Origin: Halomonas alimentaria | GTDB lineage: Bacteria > Pseudomonadota > Gammaproteobacteria > Pseudomonadales > Halomonadaceae | DNA length: 64,000 nt | Assembly: GCF_009902005.1 (NCBI RefSeq) | Contig: NZ_WUTT01000001.1 | Location: 747,601 to 811,600 of the forward strand | Reading direction: 5' to 3' | Notes under the pieces: generated by a model | Seen by the model: the letters and a program-made list of their open reading frames with translations, nothing else | The model's database searches: none | Told to the model about the DNA's origin: nothing | Program-made: the position numbers and the translations under genes | Part shown: positions 54,201-61,974 of the stretch, in pieces | How the letters are laid out: each line of letters opens with the position of its first letter | Position numbering within the stretch: the first letter of the stretch is position 1

Positions 54201-55062
54201 CCTTGGCGGCGGCAGCCGCTTCCAGTGCCTCCGAGAGTTCGTCGAGCCAGGCGGGCCAGGGCGCCTTGAGTTCGCCGAGCACCCGCTCGCGCTCGGCCTG
54301 CATGCTGGCAAGTGCCCCAGCGGGGGGCGGGGCGTCGGGGAGCAGCTCGGCGTCGCCCTGCAGGCGGCGCACGTCCTCGGCCAGGGCGTCGGGGGTCTCC
54401 CAGTAGCGGGTGACCACCGCCAGGGCGTCGGCGTCCAGGGCGTAGTAGAAGCTGCGCCAGTAGTCCCTGGCGACCTCGAGCTCGAGCTCCGACTGGTCGA
54501 GGTTCATCTCCAGCGAGAAGAGGCTGCCGCTCTCGAAGGCGTGCTCGCGCAACATGCGGTGGCACCAGGAGTGGATGGTGGAGACCGCGGCCTCGTCCAT
54601 CCACTCGGCGGCGAGCTGCAGGCGGCGGGCGCAGGCGGGCCAGCGCTCGCGGGGGTAGCTGTCCCGCAGGGCCAGCAGCGGGTCGAATCGGGGACAGACC
54701 CCCATTTCTGATTCAGCTTCGGCGAAGAAGTCGCCCTGGTTGTCTACGAAATGGGGGTCTGTCCCCGATTCTGATTCCGATTGAAATGCATCGGCGGCCT
54801 CCACCAGCCGGGCGCGGATGCGGTCGCGCAGTTCCCGGGTGGCGGCGTTAGTGAAGGTCACCACCAGGATCTCCGGCGGGGTGAGGGCGCGGGGGAAGCT
54901 CTCGGTGTCGGTCTCGTCCCGCGGGCCCAGCACCAGGCGCACGTAGAGCAAGGCGATGGTGAAGGTCTTGCCGGTGCCGGCGCTGGCCTCTATCAGCCGG
55001 CTGCCGATGAGCGGCAGATGGATCGGATCCAGGGTGGCTGGCGTCTGGTTATCGGTGCTCAT
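51208..55062 (-). CDS. recB: exodeoxyribonuclease V beta subunit RecB, carrying a repeat-derived insert
   Basis: A protein of 1284 residues with the 3'-to-5' helicase and nuclease of RecBCD. Walker A is [14 protein letters not shown] (28-41); later helicase motifs are [39 protein letters not shown] and [16 protein letters not shown]; the nuclease site is [12 protein letters not shown] near the C-terminus. ATG 55062 overlaps the recC stop. Residues about 95-126 (encoded around 54685-54771) are an in-frame insert bounded by 24-bp perfect inverted repeats; without them the flanking DAFQ and [15 protein letters not shown] would join naturally. The insert lies in domain 1A between the motif Ia region and STIHSW; whether it affects activity is unknown. 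Confidence 0.93.
   Translation of the reverse strand: [1284 protein letters not shown]
54685..54771. repeat. 87-bp inverted-repeat element inserted in frame in recB
   Basis: The arms 54685-54708 and 54748-54771 are perfect inverted copies over 24 bases with the core GGGGACAGACCCCC, separated by a 39-base spacer. On the coding strand the arms read ESGTDPHF and EMGVCPRF. The core resembles, from memory, repetitive palindromes found with REP-associated tyrosine transposases in gammaproteobacteria; that link is unverified. In the mRNA the arms would form a very stable 24-bp hairpin about 290 bases into the coding region. Confidence 0.85.
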
Positions 55063-58000
55063 GCCTTGCCTCCCTTGCCCTTCTTCTCCTTCGGCTTGCG
55101 TACCGCGTGTAATAGCGGGGCGTAGAGCCGCTCGGCCAGTTCGGCAAAACCGCCACCCTCGGGCCAGCTCAGCATCGCCTCGAGTGTCGGCCACTGACGC
55201 ATCAGGTAGGCGTCGCGGCCGCGCTCGCCGTGGTCGCCGTTGTAGCCGCTGCCGTAGTAGACGGTGTCCAGCGCCTTCCAGGCCTTGTCGTCCTCCTCGC
55301 CGACCCTGCCGGCGAGGCAGCGTTGCATGGCCTGAGGTGTGCCGCCCTTCTCCAGCCAGGCGAAGGCGGTGTCCCTGGCCAGGGGCAGGGGGGTGGCCAT
55401 GCCCTGGCGCCAGGCCACGGCGATATCCGCCAGGTGCGCCCGGGCCTGCTCGGCGGGGAGCGGGGCGAGGGTGCCGCCGCCGGCGCGGGAGAGCAGTCGC
55501 GTGGTCATGGGCCCCTCGAGCTGGCCGGCCAGATGGGCGACCCAGGGCGTGAGCCAGTGCTTCCAGTGGTACTTGCCCTTGTTGACCAGGCTGCTGGTGG
55601 TGAGCAGCACCCGGCAGCGCTCCATGGCGTCGTTGACGCGCAGTTCGCCCAGCCAGTCCTCCAGCACCAGGCCGTCACTCAGCTCCCGTTGTAGGTCCAG
55701 CGAGACATCCAGCGGCTCGTGCATGGCGTGTGGCCACTCCTCGAGCACTTGGCGATAGTCGGCGAAGAGGCTGTCCATGGGTTCGACCAGCTTGTCGCGC
55801 ATCCGCTCGGCGAAGCCGCCCATGGCCAGGCGCCCCTCGCGTTCCAGTCGCTCCAGGGTGGACTGCATGGCGGGCTCATGGGGCTCACCGGCCTCCACCG
55901 CCGCGCGGCTCGCCTCGATCAGCGCATGCTGCAGCTGCCAGTGGTCGAGGCCATCGAGAGTGAAGGGCTCGTGGTCGAGGCGCTCCATGGCCTCTGTTTC
56001 CAGATGGACCTTGAGGCGTGTGGTGTAGAAGGCCTGCACCGGGGCCTTGAGGAAGTTGCCCAGCTGGGCCAGGGTCAGCGGGCTCTCCTGCCGGTAGGGG
56101 GAAAGCGCAGGCTCCGCGACCGCGGTCGGCTCGGGCTCGGCATCCGGGCGATGCAGCTCGCGCCACTCGTGGGCGTAGGTGGCAAGGCTGGAGCCTTCGC
56201 GAAAGTAGTCGACGCTGAAGGGCTGCAGCGGGTGCTCGGTAGTCAGGGCTTTCAGCAGTGCCTTGCCGTCCTCGTCGCCATGTCCCGCCAGCCGCCAGCC
56301 GCGGGCGAGGTGGTCACGAAGCTGGCCGAGCAGTACCGAGGGGGGCTGCTCGGTGTTGTCGATGATGCTGCGCCCCACCCAGCTGATGCTCAGCCGATCC
56401 CGGGCCGAGAGCAGCGCCTCCAGGAACAGGTAGCGGTCGTCCTCGCGGCGCGAGCGGTCGCCGGGGCGGTAGTCCTGGGCCATCAGGTCGATGTCCAGCG
56501 GGCGCTGGACCCGCGGGTAGTCGGCGTCGTTCATGCCCAGCAGGCAGACGTGGCGGAAGGGGATGGCGCGCATCGGCATCAGGGTGGCGATGTTCACGGC
56601 CCCGGCCAGGAAGCGCTGGGAGAGGCTCGCCTCGTCCACCTGGGCGAGCCAGTGCTCGCGCACCACAGAGAGCGGCAGTGGCTCCGTGAGCCCGGCCTCC
56701 TCGGCGCTCTCCTGCCAGGCTTCCAGCGCCTGCTCGAGGCGGGTCAGTGCCATCAGGTCCTGGTCGGAGTCTGCCAGGAAGCAGGCCTCCAGCAGCTCGC
56801 GCAGCCGCTCTCCCCAGGTGTCGACGTCACAGGGCTCGGCCAGCCGACGCCACTGCGCCTCCAGAGTGTCGATCAGGCTGACCAGCGGGCCGGCCAGCGC
56901 CGCCTCCAGTCCGCCGATATCGTCATAGGGCTCCACGCCCTGCCAGGGCCCCTCGGCGGCGGCGCCCACGGCATAGCCCAGCAGCAGCCGGCGCAGGCCG
57001 AAGGCCCAGGTGTTGGCGGTGAGCCCCTCCGGGAGGTCGAGGCTCTGGCGCTGGCGGGCGTCTAGCCCCCAGCGGATGCCGGCACCCTCGATCCAGCGCC
57101 GCAGGGTGGGCAGCCCGCCCTCGGGGATGGCGAAGCGCGCGCGCACCGCCGGCACCTCCAGAAGGTCGAGCAGGTCGCTTACCGAGAGGCGCAGCTCCGG
57201 CAGGCGCAGCAGCTGTTCCAGGGCGATCAGCAGCGGCAGGCGGTGGCGGCTGGCCTGGTCGGAGAGGGTGAAGGGGATATGGCGCGGATCGTCGGCGTCC
57301 AGCCGGCCGAACACCGCCTGCACAGCGGCGGCGTACTGGTCGACGTCGGGCACCATCACCAGGATATCGCGGGGCTTGAGGGTCGGGTCCTCGCTGAAGG
57401 CGGCGAGCAGCTGGTCGTGGAGGATCTCCACCTCACGCAGGGCGCTGTGGGCGACCTGGAAGCGCAGCGAGCGGTCGCGGGCCGGGTCCACGGCGGGCCA
57501 GGCCTGGCGGGTCTCGGCCAGCGGGCGCAGCTCGAGGATATCGTCCTGCAGCTGGCGCAGCAGGCTGGGCTCGGCGTTGTTGTGGAGAGGGGAGTCGAAG
57601 AGGTCGATGCGCAGCGACTCGCCCTCGAACAGGCCGCGATAGGCCTGCTGCTCGTCGAACTCGTCCAGCAGGCGCAGGTAGTCGCGGCCCTGCTTGCCCC
57701 AGGCGGCCAGCAGCGGCTGGGCATGCAGGTGCAGCTCGGTCTCGGCGAGGTCCGCCGGCATGCCGGGACGGCGCTGCTGGCGCTTTCTTTCGGCTCGAAG
57801 GAGGTCCTTGTGCTCGATGATGTCCGCCCAGTAGTGGCGGCAGGGATTGTGCACGCAGAGCAGCACCTGGCTGACCCGCGCCATGGCGGCCAGCGCCTCC
57901 AGGGTCTGGGCCGGCAGCGAGGAGATACCGAAGACGATGACCCGGCGCGGCAGGCCGGGTGGTCGGCTCGTTGTGTCGAGCTCGCGGCAGGCCGCGAGGA

Positions 58001-58652
58001 AGCGCTCGTGTACCGCCGCGCGGCTGGAGGCGAGCCCCTGCTCACCGATGTCATCGCGCAGCACCCGCCACAGCTCGGCCTGCCAGCGCTGCTCCTCGGC
58101 CAGCGGACGCGACTCGCCGCGGGCGGTAAGGATCACGTCCTCGCCCGCCGCCCAGGCGGTGAGCCAGTCGGCGCGGTAGACCTGGTACTGGTCGAAGAGG
58201 TCGGCCAGGCGCTCGGCCAGCTGGTGTCGCTTGCGCAGGTCGTCGTCATCTTCCAGGAAGCGAGCCAGCGGGGCGAAGGTCGGCGAGCCGAGCAGGGCGG
58301 GCAGCAGGCGCATCAGCCGCCACACCAGCCGCGGCTTGTCGAAGGGCGAGACCGGCGGTACCTGCTCCTCGCCCAGCACGGCCCGGTAGGCCTGCCACAG
58401 GAAGCGCGCGGGCAGGGTGACGTCGAGGGCGGCGGCGATGCCGGCACCGCCGTGGGCGCGGTCCTCGGCGAGCGCCAGCTTGAGCCACTGGCTGATGCCG
58501 TTGCTCTGCACCAGGATCGACTCGTTCTCCAGCGGCCCCAGCGGGTGGCGGCGCATCCACTCCACCGCCAGGCCGCGCAGCGACTCCAGGCGGTTGCCGT
58601 GGATCACCATAAAGCCGGGTTCGAGTTCGGGGCCCTGAAGATCGAGTGGCAT
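55059..58652 (-). CDS. recC: exodeoxyribonuclease V gamma subunit RecC
   Basis: A protein of 1197 residues, the scaffold and Chi-recognition subunit of RecBCD. The N-terminus FMVIHGNRLESLRGLAVEWM and ILVQSNGISQWLKLALAE is typical; RVIVFGISSLPAQTLEALAAM and RHVCLLGMNDADYPRVQRP are the relics of helicase motifs kept in RecC. The start ATG 58652 (MPLDLQGPELEPGF) is supported by the family N-terminus; the frame is open upstream. First gene of the recCBD operon; the stop overlaps recB (ATGA). Confidence 0.94.
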   Translation of the reverse strand: MPLDLQGPELEPGFMVIHGNRLESLRGLAVEWMRRHPLGPLENESILVQSNGISQWLKLALAEDRAHGGAGIAAALDVTLPARFLWQAYRAVLGEEQVPPVSPFDKPRLVWRLMRLLPALLGSPTFAPLARFLEDDDDLRKRHQLAERLADLFDQYQVYRADWLTAWAAGEDVILTARGESRPLAEEQRWQAELWRVLRDDIGEQGLASSRAAVHERFLAACRELDTTSRPPGLPRRVIVFGISSLPAQTLEALAAMARVSQVLLCVHNPCRHYWADIIEHKDLLRAERKRQQRRPGMPADLAETELHLHAQPLLAAWGKQGRDYLRLLDEFDEQQAYRGLFEGESLRIDLFDSPLHNNAEPSLLRQLQDDILELRPLAETRQAWPAVDPARDRSLRFQVAHSALREVEILHDQLLAAFSEDPTLKPRDILVMVPDVDQYAAAVQAVFGRLDADDPRHIPFTLSDQASRHRLPLLIALEQLLRLPELRLSVSDLLDLLEVPAVRARFAIPEGGLPTLRRWIEGAGIRWGLDARQRQSLDLPEGLTANTWAFGLRRLLLGYAVGAAAEGPWQGVEPYDDIGGLEAALAGPLVSLIDTLEAQWRRLAEPCDVDTWGERLRELLEACFLADSDQDLMALTRLEQALEAWQESAEEAGLTEPLPLSVVREHWLAQVDEASLSQRFLAGAVNIATLMPMRAIPFRHVCLLGMNDADYPRVQRPLDIDLMAQDYRPGDRSRREDDRYLFLEALLSARDRLSISWVGRSIIDNTEQPPSVLLGQLRDHLARGWRLAGHGDEDGKALLKALTTEHPLQPFSVDYFREGSSLATYAHEWRELHRPDAEPEPTAVAEPALSPYRQESPLTLAQLGNFLKAPVQAFYTTRLKVHLETEAMERLDHEPFTLDGLDHWQLQHALIEASRAAVEAGEPHEPAMQSTLERLEREGRLAMGGFAERMRDKLVEPMDSLFADYRQVLEEWPHAMHEPLDVSLDLQRELSDGLVLEDWLGELRVNDAMERCRVLLTTSSLVNKGKYHWKHWLTPWVAHLAGQLEGPMTTRLLSRAGGGTLAPLPAEQARAHLADIAVAWRQGMATPLPLARDTAFAWLEKGGTPQAMQRCLAGRVGEEDDKAWKALDTVYYGSGYNGDHGERGRDAYLMRQWPTLEAMLSWPEGGGFAELAERLYAPLLHAVRKPKEKKGKGGKA

Positions 58653-58756
58653 GGCGCGGTTCCTTCGCTGGGTGCCGGGAGACAGGATCATGGTGCCACA
58701 GGGCGGTGGTGAATGGGCTACCATCGGCACATCACGATGCACACGGAGCCCCTGAC

Positions 58757-59413
58757 ATGAGTGACTACCTGCTGGAGGAACATGCCCTGAGCCCGGGCAA
58801 GGTCTACCGCCTGCTATCGGGCAGCATCTGCCCACGCCCCATCGCCTGGGTCTCGACCCTGAACGCGGCGGGCAACGCCAACCTGGCGCCCTTCTCGTTC
58901 TTCAACGTGGTCAGCGTCAACCCGCCGGTGCTGGGCTTCTCGCCACTGCTCGACGGTGACGCCAATCCCAAGGACACCATCCGCAACCTCGGCGAGGTGG
59001 CGGAGTGCGTGGTGCATATCAGCGGCGAGGGGCTGGTGCAGGAGATGAACGCCACCAGCGCGGGGCTCGAGCACGGCGCCGACGAGTTCGTCCACGCCGG
59101 GCTCGAGAAGGTCGCCATGCCGGGCGTCTCGGTGCCGCGGGTGGCCGGCGCCCCGGTGGCCTTCGGCTGCCGGCTGCGCGAGATTCTCCGCTTCGGCGGC
59201 CAGCCACTGGCGGGCAACCTGGTGCTCGCCGAGGTGGTCTCGATCCATATCGATGATGCCCTGTGGGACGGCCGCCACGTCAGCGCCGAGGGGCTCAGGC
59301 CCATCGGGCGCATGGCCGGCAACGACTACGCCCGCTGCAGCGACCTCTTCGAGGTGGAACGCCCCGCCTCGGGCAGCTCCCTCGCCCCGGGCGAGCGTGG
59401 CCACCGACGCTGA
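58757..59413 (+). CDS. flavin reductase family protein, C-terminus altered by a tandem duplication
   Basis: A protein of 218 residues in the flavin-reductase-like split-barrel fold: YRLLSGSICPRPIAWVSTLNAAGNANLAPFSFFNVV, LGFSPLLDGDANPKDTIRNL, ECVVHISGEGLVQEMNATSA. It probably binds FMN; the partner enzyme is unknown. The present stop (59411-59413) is created by a duplicated 74-base segment with an 88-base period: the original end, SSLGQGER and stop at 59489, now lies in another frame, and the encoded protein ends GERGHRR instead. ATG 58757 starts MSDYLLEEHAL. Confidence 0.85.
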   Translation: MSDYLLEEHALSPGKVYRLLSGSICPRPIAWVSTLNAAGNANLAPFSFFNVVSVNPPVLGFSPLLDGDANPKDTIRNLGEVAECVVHISGEGLVQEMNATSAGLEHGADEFVHAGLEKVAMPGVSVPRVAGAPVAFGCRLREILRFGGQPLAGNLVLAEVVSIHIDDALWDGRHVSAEGLRPIGRMAGNDYARCSDLFEVERPASGSSLAPGERGHRR

Positions 59414-59485
59414 CTATGCCCGCTGCAGCGACCTCTTCGAGGTGGAACGCCCCGCCTCGGGGAGCTCCCTCGGCCAGGGCGAGCG
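59324..59485 (+). repeat. tandem duplication, 74-base units with an 88-base period
   Basis: Unit one 59324-59397 and unit two 59412-59485 agree except for a few bases (for example TAC/TAT, GGGCAGC/GGGGAGC). The period is 88, not a multiple of three, so the second unit lies out of the gene's frame. It covers the last 25 codons of the flavin reductase gene. Confidence 0.9.
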
Positions 59486-59561
59486 GTGAGACTGACGCTG
59501 TTCGCGCCGGCCTGAGGGCGCCGGCGCGGCCTAAGCGTCAACCCGCAATGAACGGGAAGGC

Positions 59562-61079
59562 TCAGCGGTAGGTGGTGTCGAAGCGCTTGCGCAGCTCGTT
59601 CTTCTGCACCTTGCCCATGGTGTTGCGGGGCAGCCCGTCGACGAAGAACACCCGCTTGGGCTGCTTGTACCTGGCCAGTCGGCCCTGCAGGTGCTCGAGC
59701 ACCTCGCCCTCGGTGAGCTCGGCGCCGGCCTTGGGCACCACCACGGCGGTGACCCCCTCGCCGAAGTCGGGGTGGGGCAGGCCGATCACCGCCGACTCCA
59801 CCACGCCCTCGAGCTCGTCGATCACCTGCTCGACCTCCTTGGGGTAGACATTGAAGCCGCCGGAGATCACCAGGTCCTTGTCGCGGCCGACGATCTGCAC
59901 ATAGCCGTGCTCGTCCACCAGGGCCAGGTCGCCGGTGATGAAGAAGCCGTCCTCGAGCAGCTCCTCGCGGGTCTTCTCGGGCATACGCCAGTAGCCGATG
60001 AAGACGTTGGGGCCGCGCACCTGGAGCATGCCGATCTCGCCGGCTGGCACCACGTCGCCGGTCTCGCGGTCGGTGATGCGGATCTCCACCCCGGGGAGCG
60101 GCTGGCCCACGGTGCCGGCTCGGCGCGCCCCGTCGTAGGGGTTGGAGATGTTCATGTTGGTCTCGGTCATGCCGTAGCGCTCGAGGATGGCGTGGCCGGT
60201 CTTCTCCTCGAAGGCCTGGTGTGTCTCGGCGGTGAGCGGCGCCGAACCGGAGACGAACAGGCGCATCCTGGCGGTGACCTCGGGGGTGAGGCGCGAGTCG
60301 GCCACCAGGCGGGTATAGAAGGTGGGCACGCCCATCAGCACCGTTCCGCGGGGCATCTCCTCGAAGATCACGTCAGCATCGAACTTCGGCAGGAAGAGCA
60401 TGCTGGCGCCGGCCATCAGGGTGACGTTGCACGCCACGAACAGCCCGTGGGTGTGGAAGATCGGCAGGGCGTGGATCAGCCGGTCGTTCTCGCTGAAGTG
60501 CCACGCCTCCATTAGGGTGGCGGCGTTGGAGCCGAGGTTGCGGTGGGTGAGCATGGCGCCCTTGGAGCGTCCGGTGGTGCCCGAGGTGTAGAGGATGGCG
60601 GCCAGATCGTTCTCCTCGCGGGGCTCCACCGTCTCGCGCGGGGTGGCCGCGGCGGCCGTTTCCATCAGGCTGCCGTCTGCCGCGGTGCCCAGGGTCTGTA
60701 CCGCGGGGCATCCGGTCTCGGCGGCGATGTTCCGTGACTCCTCCACCGCGGCGGGGCGGCAGACGAAGAGCGCCGGCTCGGCGTCGGAGAGGAAGTAGCG
60801 GATCTCATCGCCGGTATAGCCGGTGTTTAGCGGCAGGTAGACGGCGCCGACACGCAGGGTGGCGAGGTAGAGCAGGATCGCCTCGGGGCTCTTGTCGACC
60901 TGCACCGCCACCCGGTCGCCCGGCGCCACGCCCAGCTCGACCAGGGCACCGGCCAGGCTTGCACTCGCGACCAGTGCGTCGGCATGGGAGTAGCGGCGCC
61001 CCTCGCGGGTGGTGATGAAGTCGGCGTCGCCGCGTTCGTGCATGCGGCGGGCGAAGGTCTCGAACAGGTTGTGGCTCAT
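59562..61079 (-). CDS. matB: malonyl-CoA synthetase (MatB-like acyl-CoA ligase)
   Basis: An adenylate-forming ligase of 505 residues. The P-loop is ILYTSGTTGRSKGAMLTHRNL, A5 LERYGMTETNMNISNPYDGARRAGTVG, A7/A8 FFITGDLALVDEHGYVQIVGRDKDLVISGGFNVYPKEVE and the catalytic Lys in GLPRNTMGKVQKNEL. The A3-A5 region, with HALPIFHTHGLFVACNVTL and PTFYTRL, is that of the malonyl-CoA synthetase branch. It forms malonyl-CoA from malonate, CoA and ATP. No malonate transporter or decarboxylase is adjacent, so the pathway context is unclear. Confidence 0.85.
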   Translation of the reverse strand: MSHNLFETFARRMHERGDADFITTREGRRYSHADALVASASLAGALVELGVAPGDRVAVQVDKSPEAILLYLATLRVGAVYLPLNTGYTGDEIRYFLSDAEPALFVCRPAAVEESRNIAAETGCPAVQTLGTAADGSLMETAAAATPRETVEPREENDLAAILYTSGTTGRSKGAMLTHRNLGSNAATLMEAWHFSENDRLIHALPIFHTHGLFVACNVTLMAGASMLFLPKFDADVIFEEMPRGTVLMGVPTFYTRLVADSRLTPEVTARMRLFVSGSAPLTAETHQAFEEKTGHAILERYGMTETNMNISNPYDGARRAGTVGQPLPGVEIRITDRETGDVVPAGEIGMLQVRGPNVFIGYWRMPEKTREELLEDGFFITGDLALVDEHGYVQIVGRDKDLVISGGFNVYPKEVEQVIDELEGVVESAVIGLPHPDFGEGVTAVVVPKAGAELTEGEVLEHLQGRLARYKQPKRVFFVDGLPRNTMGKVQKNELRKRFDTTYR

Positions 61080-61149
61080 TCCCGCTCCCTTGTTCCGTGT
61101 TGTCGTCGGGTCATCGTAGCTAGAACATCGTTGCCAGCACGTCGTGTAG

Positions 61150-61638
61150 TTACAGCAGCATCGGCACCTCGCCCGCCTCGAAGGCGAGCAGCCAGCGCTT
61201 GCGGCCGATGCCGCCGGCGTAGCCGGTCATGCGCCCGTCGCTGCCGATCACCCGGTGGCAGGGCACCACGATGGCCAGGGGGTTCCTGCCGTTGGCCGCA
61301 CCCACGGCGCGCTGGCCGCCCTTGCTGCCGAGCTGCTCGGCGAGCTCGGCGTAGTTGCGGGTCTCGCCATAGGGAATGGCCGCCAGCGCAGCCCACACCC
61401 GGCGCTGGAAGTCGGTTCCCTGTGGGGCCAGCGGCAGGTCGAAGTCGCGGCGCGTGCCGGCGAAGTACTCGGCCAGCTGCTCGCATGCCAGCTCGGTCAG
61501 GGGCCCCGGGCGAGGCGGCTCCTGCTGTTCGCTGACGAAGTCGATCTCGGTGAGGCCCTCGGCGTCGGCTCGAATCAGGATCAGCCCCAGGGCATCGGCG
61601 TCCGGGGGGCGATAGTAGTCGAGGGTGTCATGGTTCAT
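61150..61638 (-). CDS. ogt: methylated-DNA--protein-cysteine methyltransferase
   Basis: A protein of 162 residues. The active-site [26 protein letters not shown] and the helix-turn-helix [47 protein letters not shown] are both complete. It transfers a methyl group from O6-methylguanine to its own Cys. ATG 61638 was chosen as the last in-frame ATG before the conserved part (MNHDTLDYY). It is single, followed by matB on the same strand 70 bases on. Confidence 0.93.
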   Translation of the reverse strand: MNHDTLDYYRPPDADALGLILIRADAEGLTEIDFVSEQQEPPRPGPLTELACEQLAEYFAGTRRDFDLPLAPQGTDFQRRVWAALAAIPYGETRNYAELAEQLGSKGGQRAVGAANGRNPLAIVVPCHRVIGSDGRMTGYAGGIGRKRWLLAFEAGEVPMLL

Positions 61639-61713
61639 GTCATGCTCCTGCCGGTACGTTCGGCGTCGCGGGTCCTGTATCAGGAGTCTAACGCGACTCG
61701 TGACGATGGGCAG

Positions 61714-61756
61714 GACGACATCGGCCCCGCTGGCACTGCCAGCGGGGCCGATGTCG
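61714..61756. terminator. 43-bp perfect palindrome between the symporter pair and ogt
   Basis: The arms of 21 bases, from 61714 (ACGACATCGGCCCCGC) to 61756, pair perfectly around one central base at 61735. On the minus strand it follows the end of the small-subunit gene by 16 bases. There is no T-run on either side, so a classical intrinsic terminator is not certain; it could act as a bidirectional terminator or an mRNA-stabilising hairpin. Confidence 0.55.
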
Positions 61757-61772
61757 TTCCAGCGAGCGCTCG

Positions 61773-61901
61773 TCAGACCAGCTCGCGGTGCTCCTCTCTT
61801 GCCTTGCGGCGGTCGCGCCATACGGCGCGGCAGATCAGGGCGAGTACGCCCAGCGTCAGGGCGGGCCAGATCAGCACATAGAAGGCGAACAGTGTCGTCA
61901 T
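61773..61901 (-). CDS. small transporter-associated protein, 42 residues
   Basis: ATG 61901 opens [38 protein letters not shown], one membrane segment (about 5-26) followed by a basic tail. Small proteins of this kind are recurrent partners of sodium:solute symporters (annotated in databases as putative transporter small subunits). It follows the symporter stop by 73 bases on the same strand, with GGAGACGTCACC as ribosome-binding site. Confidence 0.75.
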   Translation of the reverse strand: MTTLFAFYVLIWPALTLGVLALICRAVWRDRRKAREEHRELV

Positions 61902-61974
61902 GGTGACGTCTCCAGTTGAGTGTCGCTGCGGTGCCGCCGGGCGGCACCGCTCGAATGGGAGCAAGCCCGCGTAT

